A stretch of DNA of 64,000 bases from Euphorbia lathyris (GCF_963576675.1 NC_088915.1:3601001-3665000); one strand, 5' to 3'; shown: positions 23,440 to 35,044, numbered from the stretch's first letter. The notes: generated by a model not told the origin, from the sequence alone. Made by a program: numbers and translations.

Positions 23440-23815
23440 CCATTGAATCTTGGGTATTAGACTTGGGTGCTTGTTTTCATACAACATCAAACCATGAAAT
23501 CATAGAGAACTATTTAGTTGGAAACTACGGGAAGGTGTATCTCGCAGATGGTGAGTTATTGGAGATAGCCGAAATAAGTGATGTTCGTTTGAAATTAGAA
23601 AATGGAACGATGTGGAAAATCAACCAAGTAAGACATATGCCTAGGTTAACAAAGAACCTTATTTCAGTTGGACAACTTGATGAAGAAGGTCACAGTGGGC
23701 ACTTTACTAATGGATCATGGAAAGTTAGCAAAGGAGCAATCATTGTTGCTCGAGATAATAAAAATGGTACTTTGTACATGACCACTAACACTAGTTTCAC
23801 CCTTTTAAAGAAAAA
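23440..23815 (+). pseudogene. Copia protease remnant, truncated
   Basis: The protease active site reads VLDLGACFHTT, so the usual Ser of D-S-G is Leu. It is followed by VYLADGELLEIAEISDVRL and by MPRLTKNLISVGQL, typical of the copia protease-to-pre-integrase stretch. The similarity stops near 23815 in AT-rich DNA, so integrase, RT and RNase H are absent. The open frame continues to 23936 by chance. Confidence 0.75.
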
Positions 23816-24167
23816 TTATAAGGATTTCGGTAAATATTATAATTCTTGCAAAAAAAAAAATTTATATATGACGAATATTAAAAATGATATTACAGATGTA
23901 CATCTAAAACATTATCACTACATGAAGGTTAACTAGTTAGTTTTTTATTTATAAATTCTCACCATTTTTCATGGAAACAATAAAATCGTAATTATTTTAA
24001 ATAAGTTCAAAATATGTATAATTGGACCAATATAATTGTAAATTATGTTATGGTTTCAATGGTCATTGCTTCGTATTTCTATATTGAATTCTCCCAACGT
24101 GGAGCTCCTCTTAATTATTACCATTTGTATTTATCTTATATGCAGATTCATAAATCTTTACCATTAG
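23816..24167. other. AT-rich sequence without recognised genes
   Basis: Low-complexity AT-rich DNA between the truncated copia fragment and a SINE-like head. I see no coding signal or clear repeat. Confidence 0.5.
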
Positions 24168-24262
24168 GATGGTGGTGCAGTTGGCTAGCGGGTAGGCCTC
24201 ATAGCTTCTGAATGATCCTAAGGTCGAGAGTTTGAGCCTTTCTCACTCTAATTTTTTTTCCA
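24168..24262 (+). mobile_element. tRNA-derived SINE head
   Basis: The sequence from GGATGGTGGTGCAGTTGGCT through 'ggtcgagagtttgagcc' has the layout of plant tRNA-derived SINEs: a box-A-like block at the start, a box-B-like block about 50 bases on, then a pyrimidine-rich stretch and a T run. Box B is degraded (GTTTGAGCC instead of GTTCGAGCC). The 3' end and target duplications are not clear. Confidence 0.6.
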
Positions 24263-25190
24263 TTTGGACGGATGTATTTTTATAACTAATATGACGTAAT
24301 TGTAGTTTTTATAACTAATATGATTTTCATGTAAAAAGCCTAAAAAATAAAATTTAGTTGAAACTTCATCCTTTTGGTATATTTGCAAAAAAAACATAAC
24401 ATTTTTATACTTTTTTTTTTATTTTTAGTTCTACTTTTTTTATAATTTTTCATAAATTAAAAAATTATATTATTTGAGTCTCTAAAATAAGAAATTGATT
24501 TTTTTAATGGAAAATAGATATAATAAATTCATAGAAAAAATAGATATAATAAAAATTAGTTGAAGAATGTTATGAAAAATAATTATAGAAATATGTTCCC
24601 CGAAATCTTTTTCCTATTTGGGCCGACGTGTTTTTATAACTAATTGTAATGTTTAAATTAATATTATTTTCATGAAAAAAAAGCTCAAATAAAAATTTAG
24701 TTGAAACTTCATCATTTTGGTATGTTCGCCAAAAATTATAACATTTTTATAGTTTTTTTTTTGTTTTTAGTTACAATAATTCATCAGAAAATAGATATAA
24801 TAAAAATTAATAAAAAAATATTATAAAAATAAAGAGTACATTTAAAATAATTAATAAAGAAAATATATTTCTGTAATTATTTGAAATTAATAAAAAAGTT
24901 TATAAAATATAAAAGAGCTTTTTACATGAAAATCATATTGTTAATAAAAACTACAAGTATATCATATTACAAAACTTAATTCTAAATATCTCATTATCTT
25001 TCATATTATATATTATCTCATCCCTAACGGGCTAAACTTTAAAAATTACTCAAACCTAGGGTTAAAAAATATGGGAAATTTACACAAAAATTTAAATTTG
25101 AAAGATTATTTACAAGTTATGAAGTACTAACTTAAATAATATCAAATTAAGAAAATCATTGTTTTTTTATATTTTTTAAGAACTATGTTT
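24263..25190. repeat. AT-rich region with diverged direct and inverted repeats
   Basis: A block at about 24251-24430 ('tttagttgaaacttcatc...ttttggta') recurs at about 24600-24780. The piece at 24300-24345 ('gattttcatgtaaaaagc') recurs inverted at about 24915-24960. No protein frame is visible. These are probably remnants of one non-coding DNA transposon family. Confidence 0.5.
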
Positions 25191-25194
25191 TATC

Positions 25195-25568
25195 AATTAG
25201 AGGTCTAAGATATATTTTTTAGAGATTAGGATTTAGGAATTGGGGTCTAAAATTTATAAATTATGGATACAATCATACTTTATTTATGATATATAGAATA
25301 TAATGACATATTTAAAATTAAGTTTTATAATATGATTTAATTGTAATTTTATAATCACATATGATTTTGGGCTTTTTACATGAATATCATAATTTAGTAT
25401 AAAATTATAACTAAATCATATCATCAAACTTAATTCTTAATATGTCATTTTTTTTCTATATATACCAAATAAAATATGTTTTATAGCTAATTTAAAAAGT
25501 TTAAACTCCAATTCATAAATCTCAAACTCTTGACTATTTAATCTAGACTCCTAATTTATAGTATTTAA
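25195..25568. mobile_element. Foldback element, about 370 bp
   Basis: The two arms, about 25195-25351 and 25400-25568, are inverted copies of each other. The best-matched inner part is 'atgacatatttaaaattaag' at 25303 against its complement ending near 25447. The middle contains 'gggctttttacatga'. It has no coding capacity and resembles long-TIR MITEs. Target duplications are not obvious. Confidence 0.6.
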
Positions 25569-25728
25569 AAATAATGATTTTTTTTGAGTAAAATGAGGAG
25601 GAGGTTCAAAGAGGCAAGACATCCCAGCTAGGTTGACACCCCTTGACGACCTTGAACCGACACCCAAATCTTATTAATAGGAAGAAAAAATAATAAAGTT
25701 CATACAGCAGAAACTAAGAGTGCTAAAA

Positions 25729-27081
25729 TTAATTAAAACGGTGCGAAAGACGACCGCATTCATTGTCCCTGATCAGACAAGAACAAAATCGAGGGGGCGT
25801 GTCCCACCAGTCAGCTGCGTTGCTAAGACGTCCATAACTGGCCAGCGCGTCGGCTACCTTGTTTCCTTCCCTGAAGATGTGGGAGGCTGCAATTTGCATC
25901 TGGCTTAGAATCCGCAAACAATCCCCCCACTCTGAGCGGAGTTGCCATGGAACCCCTCTGTTACCGGATCTAATTACCTAGACAACAAAAGTTGAGTCGC
26001 TTTCTATCCAAAGCGAGTGCCAACCCCTTGAGTAAGCCTTCCGAATACCCGCAATAGCTGCCTGGAGTTCCGCCATATGAGCGAAAGAGAGCGTTGATGG
26101 GAACGCAAAAGCACCAACGGGCCGACCACTGCTATTCCTGAAAATACCCCCGCAACCCGCTGTAGCCGAAGAGTACGAGACAGAAGCGTCCGTATTCACT
26201 TTTACCCAGCCGCGAGGTGGGGCTTGCCAGCGAACTGGAATGAGTCGAGGAGCCCTCGAGAGACACGGACTCAGGGCAAGAGTTTGTAAGATTTGACGTC
26301 CCACCACTGAGTTCCACATAGTCCCTTTACCCGTGAGGTGTGACTGCCTTATCTGAGCCCATAGGAGCCTAAGAGAATAGTGAATGTTCGGGGTGCAGTT
26401 CTCAAAAAAGTGCGCATTCCTCCCCCTCCAGATAACCGAAACTGCGTGCACTATTGGGCTGCGCCAGAGAACTGAGATTTGGGAACTGAACTTCATGTCT
26501 GGGAGCTGAAAAACTAGATCCTCAATGCAAGTCGACTGAATCATACGTCGCCCAAACAAGGCAGCAATGCTTGGCCAAATCTGATTAGCGAATTCACATT
26601 CAACCATAATGTGATTCAGTGTTTCTACTGCACCAAAACAAAAACAGCACCGGGACACCATTTGAAAACCGCGGGCTTGCAACATGTCCTGTGTTGGGAG
26701 TTCTTTCCTGACCGTTCGCCAGCACACCAAGGAGTGTGAGGGAGGAATGTAATCCTGCCATATTTGACGTGCGGGATGGATGCAAGGCGGATCCATTAAC
26801 CAGTGATAGAATATAGCCACCGTGAACCGGCCATCAGTAACAGGTCGCCAAATGCAGATATCCTCTTGATCTTCGCTTCCATGAATATCGTGGATGGCCT
26901 CGGTCACGGCCACCAAGAGCTCCGGCAAATTCACCCAGGTGTCGTGATACCTAAAGTCACTAACACTGTCGCGGAATTTTACGCGCTCTTTAATACTTAA
27001 ACCAGTTCTTTCAGCTACTGTCGGAGAAATCCATTCAGAATTCCAGAATTTTAACCTTGAGTTTTCCCCAACTAACCACAT
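25729..27081 (-). pseudogene. LINE zinc-binding and RNase H-like regions
   Basis: From 27081 the frame carries W-x-V-GENSRLKFWNSEW and the zinc-binding reverse transcriptase module (IWQDYIPPSHSLVCWRTVR, then CCFCFGAVETLNHIMVEC). A plant-type RNase H domain follows, with Asp in VNTDASV, Glu in MAELQAA and Asp in ESDS. A TAG at 25978-25980 interrupts the domain. The same frame stays open after it to 25729, including GNKVADALA with the last acidic residue. About 150 bases of 3' UTR lead to the poly(A). Confidence 0.85.
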
Positions 27082-27139
27082 ATAGTTTCCTCTGATGAGT
27101 TTATAGGCCTGCTTAATGGAACACCAGATTGAAGATAAA

Positions 27140-28339
27140 ATCGGGGTAGATTTGGTCAGCCTAGCTGAATTGATAAACCTGGATCAGAGAAAGCTATAGC
27201 AGAACGATGAATCAGCCAGTACTTGGCGCTCACCGACCATTTATAAATTAGGAGTGAATGCGTAAGGGAGCCAGTGATGACGGTCTTTATCAATGTCAGA
27301 CACCCCGCCATCGAAAGGGCACTTCCTTTCCATTGAGAAAACTTCCCAATAGCCCTGTCTACAATCCCGTGAAGGTGAGACACCCTTGGGGCTCCCACAA
27401 ATAACGGCACTCCTAGGTACTGGAAAGGGAGTTGACCAATTCGAATCCCAGTAATTTCCGCCAGTCTGCCTCTCCGACAGGCAGTAATGTCTCTTCCGAA
27501 AAAGATTTCTGATTTCTGCCAATTCACCCATTGACCCGACATTTTCCAATAAGTCTCAAAGGTCTCAGCCAGAACCTTTACATTAGCCGACGAAGCTTTA
27601 CAGAATAGCAGAATATCATATGCGTACAGCAGATGCGTGGGTAGCAAGGTGGAGCCCGTGTATGTGGATGGTACTAATCTTCTCTGCTCCACTACCCGTG
27701 TTAGCACTCTGCTCAGGAAATCCTCCGCTAGGGTAAATAAGATGGCGCACCCCACGGGAACAGGCAAAGTATCCACTCAACCCGATTGGCGTCATAACCG
27801 ATATTCTAGCTGACGAAAGGATATTTAAAATCCATTCTCTGAACTGTGCCGAGAAGCCAAAAGCGTCAAGAACTTCTAACAGGAATTGCCAATTCAGGGT
27901 GTCAAAGGCTTTAGTTATGTCAATTTTCATACATAGATTACCCCTGAAGCATTTCTTTTCTAAGGTATTGACCCCTTCGGACGCCACTGCAATGCACTGG
28001 TGTATGTTCCTCCCTTTCACGAATCCGAATTGATTCACAAAGGTGATTGACCCTGCTACCTCAGCAAGTCTGTCAGCTAGAATCTTGGAGATGATCTTAA
28101 AGCTAAAATTGCTCATTACGATAGGCCTGAACTGCTCGATTTTAAGCGCATCTTTCACTTTGGACCACGTTGCAGATGTCTACACCAACAATTCCCCAAA
28201 AAGATTGATAAAATAAACCCGTGAATCCGTCAAGTCCAGGGGCACTGCTTCTGTTCATTCTCATGACCGTTTCCCTGATCTCTGTAGTTGAAGGGCGACG
28301 AAGTAAAGACTCATTCATTTCATTCGTTACCAGCTTTGG
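27140..28339 (-). pseudogene. LINE reverse transcriptase domain, broken
   Basis: Similarity begins at about 28340 with RMNRSSAPGLDGF and shifts frame near 28160. It continues through RPIVMSNFSFKIISKILADR, FVKGRNIHQC and motif A, KIDITKAFDTLNW. A frameshift lies near 27780. Motif C then reads YAYD where functional enzymes have YADD or FADD, so one catalytic Asp is lost. SQWKGSALSMAGCLTLIKTV marks the end of the domain. A further frame change occurs near 27160-27085. Confidence 0.85.
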
Positions 28340-28745
28340 AATGATTTTATTATTTTGACATAATTCAAAATTATGACTTACATAGTTGTAAATAGTTTTT
28401 CAAAAAAAACTACCCTTACCCTAATAATAATGATTTTATTAGACTTACCCTTACCTAAACTTTTTCTTACAAAAAAAAAACATAGTTTTTCAAAAATAAA
28501 TTTGTATGAACATTTCCTCATGATTTTCATGTAAATAGCCCAAAATAAACCCACACATGTATGGATTCCTAGCTCGTAGGTTTGGTATATAGGTAAACAC
28601 ATGGTGTACATGGAAGATGTGGAGTACACTAGACTTTGAAAATTCTTGCAGGGAGATAGTACAAACAATTGAAAACTACAGTAAGGATAATATATATTGT
28701 AAACCAATTCTGAATCCAATTGTCTTTCTTCTTCATTCTCTCTTT
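28340..28745. other. AT-rich continuation of the LINE target repeat
   Basis: No gene is visible. The block 'catgattttcatgtaaatag' near 28520 matches the repeat family at 24300-24345, so this is probably the other half of the DNA that the LINE entered. Confidence 0.45.
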
Positions 28746-29650
28746 GGGTAAATTACACCCATGGTCACTGAACTAAACCCATTTTCAAATTATGGCCACT
28801 GAACTTCCATTCTTCCCAGTATGGCCATTGAACTTGACTCTTTGTTACACCCATGGCCACTATGACCTTTGACTCTTCCTTTTAAGTTCTTGTCTCTGCC
28901 TTCCCTCTTTCTCAAAAAATTTATATATCCATTTTAACATTTATCCTTTTCTTAATATGTCTCTCTCTCTTCATCCCTCTTTTTTTCCATGGCACTCTTC
29001 TCTCCCATGCCTCAATCTCTTCTCTAATTTGCATCATCCTAAACAAATTACACTTCATCTTCTCGATGTTCTGGAACTCTAACTTCATTTCTTGATTCGT
29101 AATTTTATACAAACCCGTAGAAATCCATGACGGGCTTTGGATAAAAACTCTTTTGTGCGACTAGATATTCTGGAGTTGAAAATTGAACCCAAACATTTCA
29201 ATCCATTTACAGTTGTCCCATAAAACATACTCACACTAGTATTCACAGCCACATGTATAATTTAATCAGCCAATTCAGCAAAAAAAAAAAATTAAAATCC
29301 AAATGGAAGCCATATGCACATTGAGAGTGTTGCTAATGGAGTTGGTATAACCTTCCTGCAACATGTACAAAATTTTGAAAAAGAGAGAGAAAGAGAGGGA
29401 TGAAGAGAGGGACAAAGACACACCAAGAAAGGGACAAAGGGTAAAATATGTATAAAATGTTTGAAAAAGAGGGAATGAGAGATACAACTAGTTAAAAAGA
29501 AGAGTCAAAGATCACAAATGATGGTCAATGGTCACAGTGGCTACCGGTGTAACAAAGTGTCAAGTTCAATGCTCATAGGGGAAGAACTGAAGTTCAGTGG
29601 TCACAATGTGAAAATGGGTATAGTTCAGTAGCCATTGGTGTAATTTACCC
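28746..29650. mobile_element. Long-TIR DNA element, Mutator-like
   Basis: The left end (28746-28890) begins GGGTAAATTACACCCATGGT, and the right end (about 29490-29650) is its inverted copy with scattered differences. Purine/pyrimidine-rich blocks further in (28958-28985 against 29375-29410) also pair, so the arms may be longer than 150 bases. Only the 7-base TCTCTTT is shared by the flanks, offset by about three bases, so a target duplication is not established. No transposase frame is present. Confidence 0.65.
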
Positions 29651-29740
29651 TTATCTCTTTTATTGAGATCTTGTTATGATATTAAAGCGCGGCATCAGCC
29701 ACCAGAGAGTATGGTGGCAATAAAGGTAACAATCTGATTC

Positions 29741-30185
29741 AATAAGGAAATCAAAATCAAGGGAAATCAGCATGGAGGATGTAATGAGGATCTCAATTTT
29801 AAAATAGCTAGAACTGTTCAGAATAAGAAACAGTAAAATCTGAAAAACGTTAATTATGTGTGGGAAAAAGAATGGTGAAGAAACAAGAAGGCATTCCATG
29901 TCAAGATGCGACTGCATCAACACAGGTTTTTCTGGCTTTCATAAGAACAAAAAAGGATATTTTATCGCAGAATGTGGCCCGCAAAAACCATCAATTCTAA
30001 CAGACTGTATGTAAGTTAAGGTATAAATTAGAAATTTCTTCCTTAAATTTGTATTAGTTAAAGACAATAATTATAGGGATTATATTGTTTAGATTCATTT
30101 TTAGGTGATTAATCCTAATTAGAATCATCTATGCATATAAGCAGAAATGAATTCGGATTATAAGTAATTCCTAAATAAACATGGT
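29741..30185 (+). repeat. Interspersed repeat G, copy 1
   Basis: A unit of about 450 bases shared with 32095-32590 and 40797-41185. Landmarks are 'ggaaatcaaaatcaag' at the start, 'caagaacaaaaaaggatatt' in the middle and 'gactgtatgtaagtt' with a splice-donor look. Short amino-acid runs are similar between copies, so it may derive from an exon and intron of an unidentified gene. I cannot name it. Confidence 0.55.
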
Positions 30186-30379
30186 CACTAGTCAACTGTG
30201 ATATCTATGCAATCTGCCACTTTGTCTCCTAGTGTGTTGGTCTCACCTATTTTGGATGCTTTATAGGATCCTAACAAGCACTTGGCTTCTCTAACTAAGG
30301 TTGGGATGGTCAAATATAATATATTGACTGTTGCGGTTCCCATCGAACCTTCTATGCACTTACACCATGTAAGTTACAT

Positions 30380-31160
30380 GCATCTAAAATACCAGAATGA
30401 AGACATGCAATGGTTGACGAGTATAATGCTCTTATGGAGAATGGAGCATGGAACTTGTTCCGCTTTGACCATGTGTTAATTTAATTGATAACGAGTGGTT
30501 GTTCAAACTCAAAAGAAAGGTTGACGGCACAATTGATCGGTGCAAACCATGTTTGGTTGCACGAGGTTATCATTAACCACTGGCTATTGATTATACTGAT
30601 ACATTTAGTCGGATTGTCAAACCAACGACTATTCGACTTATACTTTCTTTGGCAGTTTCGTTTGGGTGGATAGTTTTGTAGTTGGATGTTTCCAATGCTT
30701 TTCTGCATGGTGATTTCCATAAGGATGTGTATATGGATCGTTATCTACAACTGGTTATGTCCTATTAATGGTTTCTCGGTCTTTTACGAATGCAGAGTAT
30801 AGATCGATTACCACAACAACTTCTAAGCTTAGTTGGTTACAAATGTTGATGAAAGGAATTAGTTATCCTATGAGACGATTGTTGATTTTATGGTGTGATA
30901 ATTTAAGTGCAGTGTATCTGTCATTGAATCTTGTGCTTTATAATTCTACAAAGCATTTGGAAATTAATATTCACTTTATTAGAGATCGTGTTCGATCTAA
31001 GTTGTTAGTGGTTCGACATATTTCGACTATAGATAAAACTGCAGATGTTTTTACTAAACCATTGCCAAGGGATTGCTTTCAGGTTCTTAAAGACAAGCTA
31101 AAAATTCATGCCCAACCTCTGGGGAGAGGGGGTAATGGAATAGACTTGTATAGAAAGTAA
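30380..31160 (+). pseudogene. Copia pol remnant with internal deletion
   Basis: RT-like sequence (EYNALMENGAW, then FKLKRKVDGTIDRC, SFGWIVL and LDVSNAFLHGDFH) spans about 30400-30745 with frame changes and stops. It jumps within about 20 bases to RNase H, open from 30768 to 31160 (LWCDNLSAVYLSLN, then RDRVRSKLLVVRHISTIDKT). Everything between RT motif A and RNase H, including the catalytic double-Asp motif, is deleted. A purine-rich run at 31120-31133 may be the polypurine tract. Confidence 0.82.
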
Positions 31161-31266
31161 ACTGTTTAAGATTTCGACTTGTATATGAAGTCTTAAACCT
31201 ATAATAGACTTGTATAGTAAGTAAATTGTTTAAGACTTAGACTTATATAGGAAGTTTTAAACCTAT
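31139..31266 (+). repeat. 64-base tandem duplication
   Basis: Two copies of a 64-base unit beginning AATAGACTTGTATAG lie head to tail (31139-31202 and 31203-31266), differing at a handful of positions. The position just after the polypurine-like run suggests the start of a copia 3' LTR. Confidence 0.75.
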
Positions 31267-32094
31267 CGACTATGTTCAGAGAGTGCTTGGCCGAACCACT
31301 ATAGTATAAACACTGAAATAATAATATTTCCCCCAATATTTACATTGTTTAAAATGGATTTGATACTTGTCCCAATAAAAATCATAATTGTTGTTCATTT
31401 GATCTTGGGTTTTACAAGACTACGTTTGCATGCACTGCATTCTTGCTCAGTGGATATACGCTTAATTCAAGTATATTGACATTATGAAAAATCTATTAAT
31501 TGTATTATTCTTTTATATGAATAAACGTGATGTGGTGATTCTATAAAAATTTTATATATAAAATTTGAGTATTTTATTACTGCTTTATTGTTACATATAT
31601 ATTTATTTTATTACATATTTACTTTTTAATGTGTATACTTTTTATTTTTATATATTATATTGAAAATAGTATCAAAAAATAATAACGTTTTTTTAATAAT
31701 CCAGGCATTATTACAAGTTTATGAGATAATTACAAGAGTAATCTAAAATGTGAATTAAGAGATGATAGGAATATTATCTCTAGAAGTAACAATTGACAAA
31801 CAAAAATAAAGATTTTCAATGCATAATTCTGTCAATGATAGAAGGCCAAAAATTTAATTTTCACTTGGGAGACTAGTTCTAGACGGTTGATTTATCTTTG
31901 ATCGGATGGTCCAAATTAAAACCCTATCTTCTTGCATATTAAAAGATTTATTCTCTCAGTCCTCTTATTCATGTTCAGTCTCTCTCTTTTTTCTCTCAAA
32001 ACTGAGATCTAACTATGCTTCTCTCTCAACCCTTATTGTCTTGATCTTTCTCTTCGAAAATGCTTAACATATGTATGGATCTAACTATAACAAC
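31267..32094. other. AT-rich sequence, possible LTR remnant
   Basis: No coding frame. The first 200 bases may be the rest of a copia LTR. The section near 31950-32060 is pyrimidine-rich (repeated 'tctctc'). I cannot define boundaries. Confidence 0.4.
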
Positions 32095-32590
32095 TTGAAT
32101 CAAGAAGGAAATCAAAATCAAGATCAAGGAGGCAATCAACATCCAGGAGGTAATAAGAATCTTTATTTTATAGACAGCTACGACTTTTCATGACTGAAAA
32201 GAAAGAGGAAAATCTGAAAAAGCTATAATTACATGCAAGAAAAATAATGGTGAGGAAAATTCATGTCAAGGTGTGCGTGGATCTGCACAGATCTTCCCAG
32301 CTTTCTCAAGAACTAAAAAGGATATGCTATCACTTGATTGCAGAATGTTGGCCGCGAAAACCATCCCTTCTTACACGAGGATGATAAGTGACTGCAAGTA
32401 AGTTTAGGTTTAAATTACCAGTTTCTTCTTTAAATCTGCATTATTTAAAGAAAATCATTTCAGAGATCTTTTATTATTTAGATATGTATTTTTTTTTGTT
32501 GATTAATCCTAATAAGAATAATCTACTCATATAAGCAGAAATGAATGATTGATTGTGTTTGGAATTGGGATTACAAGCAATTCCTACAAA
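32095..32590 (+). repeat. Interspersed repeat G, copy 2
   Basis: Matches copy 1 at 29741 and copy 3 at 40797. This copy has the longest readable stretch around 'ttcccagctttctcaagaac' and 'gactgcaagtaagtttagg'. The last again looks like an exon end with a splice donor. It leads directly towards direct repeat S. Confidence 0.55.
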
Positions 32591-32653
32591 AACACGGTGG
32601 TGTTGTTATTGCTTTTGGTGTTATTCATAAAAAGGATATTTGGATATTAGGGG

Positions 32654-33050
32654 TTGATTGTTATTAATGAAATAGGGAGTGTACGAGAAGGGGCATATTG
32701 ATTGAATATTTAAATAGTGTGTTCTTCTGATGCATGTTAAGAATGATATGATGTTAAATTCAAAAATAGTTTAAGAATTGATTGAATATGTTATAAATAA
32801 AAAAGATTGTTGCAAATGAAGTTTTTGATCTTGTGCCTTTTAGCTTTTGTTTTTTTGTAGAACTTAAGTTTTCGAAAGTAGCTTTTATATCTCTAAAAGT
32901 ATGGACATTTAGATTCAAAGTCTATACAACCATGAACTTAAAAGTATGGACTTTTATTTTATCATTAATGTGAAATCTGATGCTCGGAATTGAAAGTTGA
33001 TGTTGTGATTCTTGCTACAGGTTATGACGGAAAGAAAAAGCTCAAGGACA
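32654..33050 (+). repeat. Direct repeat S, copy 1
   Basis: 397 bases beginning TTGATTGTTATTAATGAAAT and ending 'aaagctcaaggaca'. Almost the same sequence lies at 33823-34222. It contains 'cttgctacag' followed by 'gttatgacggaaag', which looks like an intron end and exon start. Function unknown. Confidence 0.85.
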
Positions 33051-33822
33051 TTGTTTGTAGTCTGCTAGAATTAGCATATCATATCATCATAGAACACATC
33101 AGACAGCTTATGTAAGCCACTCATAAGCAAACACATTTAACAATAGATCTATTGAAATCACAATTACAATCCTCAAATTCTCACCTTTTGGCATAATCAT
33201 TTTAAAAAAACCACTATAATAAACAAGTAATTAAAGAAAGATTAATAATGATACACCATTTGTAAACACATATAATAAGATAGGGTAGCGGCAAAACTCA
33301 TTATATCTTCAGAATTGCCATTAAAACATAAAACCCAACAAAGAAAAAGTGCAAAGATTTACCATAAACAATTGTAAGCAGTAATTTGATTTGTTAAGCA
33401 AGATAGTTTCCTGCAAAAAAAAAAAAGATAGGATTAAAATACATATGGATTGGTGAGCAACAAAAAAACAAAAATACATAAAGAAGTTACAATTGCTCAA
33501 TTCACCTGTAAACAAACACAACCCTTTTTTGCTAATAATATTTTAGCAGATAAAGTTATGGAAGTTATTAATCCGGAAGATGATTTTGTAGGGTTCATAA
33601 CCATCACTTGATGCTCCTCCCTTCTTTCTTGAGGAAGGGTTTCTACAGAATTAAGCTTGATTCAGATTTGGAAATTTACCCAAGGAACGAGCAGTTAGAG
33701 ATCAGATCCTAAAAGCATTGTTGAATGCTAACTTGATAGAGAACATAAACCCTAATTCTAACCATTGATTTCTATAGATTTGATTACGCCACTTTCTGGA
33801 GAAGATAAACCCTAATCCTAAC
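33051..33822 (+). repeat. TPS-bearing repeat unit between the two S copies
   Basis: This 772-base insert has the non-coding part shared by all plus-oriented units ('catcatagaacacatcagac' near 33082, 'gtttcctgcaaaaa' near 33406) followed by a trehalose-phosphate-synthase-like fragment. It ends 'cctaatcctaac' exactly where S copy 2 begins. Confidence 0.75.
33508..33800 (+). pseudogene. Trehalose-6-phosphate synthase-like fragment 1
   Basis: Translated pieces match an internal part of plant trehalose-6-phosphate synthase, the glycosyltransferase domain that makes trehalose 6-phosphate from UDP-glucose and glucose 6-phosphate. One frame reads ILADKVMEVINPEDDFV, and a shifted frame reads HHLMLLPSFLRKGFYR. 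Later come DQILKALLNANLI and FDYA-HFL-like pieces. In functional proteins these blocks are contiguous, with WVHDYHL between the first two. Here there are frameshifts, Gly in place of the Trp and several stops. The sequence of blocks makes chance unlikely, but no search could be run. Confidence 0.68.
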
Positions 33823-34222
33823 TTGATTGTTATTAATGAAATAGGGAGTGTACGAGAAGGGGCATATTGATTGAATATTTAAATAGTGTGTTCTTCTGAT
33901 GCATGTTAAGAATGATATGATGTTAAATTCAAAAATAGTTTAAGAATTGATTGAATATGTTATAAATAAAAAAGATTGTTGCAAATGAAGTTTTTGATCT
34001 TGTGCCTTTTAGCTTTTGTTTTTTTTTTGTAGAACTTAAGTTTTCGAAAGTAGCTTTTATATCTCTAAAAGTATGGACATTTAGATTCAAAGTCTATACA
34101 ACCATGAACTTAAAAGTATGGACTTTTATTTTATCATTAATGTGAAATCTGATGCTCCGAATTGAAAGTTGATGTTGTGATTCTTGCTACAGGTTATGAC
34201 GGAAAGAAAAAGCTCAAGGACA
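33823..34222 (+). repeat. Direct repeat S, copy 2
   Basis: 400 bases nearly the same as 32654-33050. Visible differences are a longer T run and a Cys/Gly-type base change near 'gatgctccg'. The copy leads into different DNA ('atgtcaatttaag'). Confidence 0.85.
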
Positions 34223-34479
34223 ATGTCAATTTAAGTTTTCAAAACTAAAAACTTGTTTTAAAACAATTTAGGGATCTGAGACTGGAATGGACAATGCTTC
34301 TTCAAACCAAATATCAGAAGCTTCCTAGAAGTGAGTGGCAAACAATCTCCCATGAATTGGTATGCATCCATTTTTTTTATTAGTCCAGGTGGTTTATAAT
34401 AGAATTTATGTTAAAATACATACTAACTTTAATTTTCTTCTAAACTGCTGACATAAAGGAATCATTGTCAGACAACCAA

Positions 34480-34990
34480 GAAAAAAATGGGATTGATGGA
34501 CACAAAGATAGATGTTTAAATAGATGTAATACTTTTATGGAACTCTTGATGAAGGCTTGAAGGAACTACATGAAGTTCCTAGTCATGGCAATAGGATTGT
34601 CAAAGACCTCGCCATTGTTGAGAAGCTGCAGCAAAATATTAAGTTACCAAAACCGTCAGGAAAAACAAGAAGATATTGCAGAAAGCAGCAACTGCATAAA
34701 AAAAAGCCAAAAGTAGAAGGGTTGGAGATGAAATAAGAGAGTCCATTGACTGGAATGCTTTGGAAAAAGAGGCAGAATCAAATGGAAGGTAAAGAGGAAA
34801 AACATCAAATACATCTGCTTTTTAAGATGTGCAGATGTTGATTTGGTTGCCAAAGGCGAAATGGATAAAAAAAAGGAGATGTTCAGAACAAGAGGCTATG
34901 GGGGAATTGCTGCCGGAGGAGATTGTGACATAAATTCTATTAAGGTTGCCTCGGAAATCTCTTTTGAGATTTAAGCATGCTTTCTATTCA
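34480..34990 (+). pseudogene. DEMETER/ROS1-like DNA glycosylase fragment 1
   Basis: The plus strand has a Lys-rich stretch then ESIDWNALEKEAESNGR near 34738-34787. After a frameshift it has RCADVDLVAK near 34830-34855. In plant DEMETER/ROS1 5-methylcytosine DNA glycosylases a DW-x-x-LR-x-x-E...R block followed by DWEAVRCADV-x-x-(V/I)A leads into the helix-hairpin-helix glycosylase domain. Only this leading part is present. The catalytic domain and iron-sulfur cluster cysteines are absent. A similar fragment lies at 41885. Identification is from motif order alone. Confidence 0.5.
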
Positions 34991-35044
34991 TGTCTTTTGT
35001 ACATAGAAGATTATGATGACACTATACATACTGAAGGATTTGAT

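Larger units (their letters stand above)
25578..28339 (-). mobile_element. 5'-truncated L1-type LINE insertion
   Basis: A minus-strand LINE copy ends in a poly(A) run, seen as T at 25578-25585. It begins abruptly inside the reverse transcriptase at about 28339. AATGATTTT occurs at both ends (25573-25581 and 28340-28348) and is a likely target duplication, though it merges with the poly-T. Truncation at the 5' end is normal for LINEs. Its target was AT-rich repeat DNA, which continues at 28340. Confidence 0.8.

Noticed and set aside
24168..24262. A functional tRNA gene
   Set aside because: Box B is degraded, no cloverleaf can be completed, and a T-rich tail follows as in SINEs.
26600..27000. 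Several short frames in other phases inside the LINE
   Set aside because: They overlap the long minus-strand LINE frame (27081-25978) with clear domain motifs and are shadows of it.
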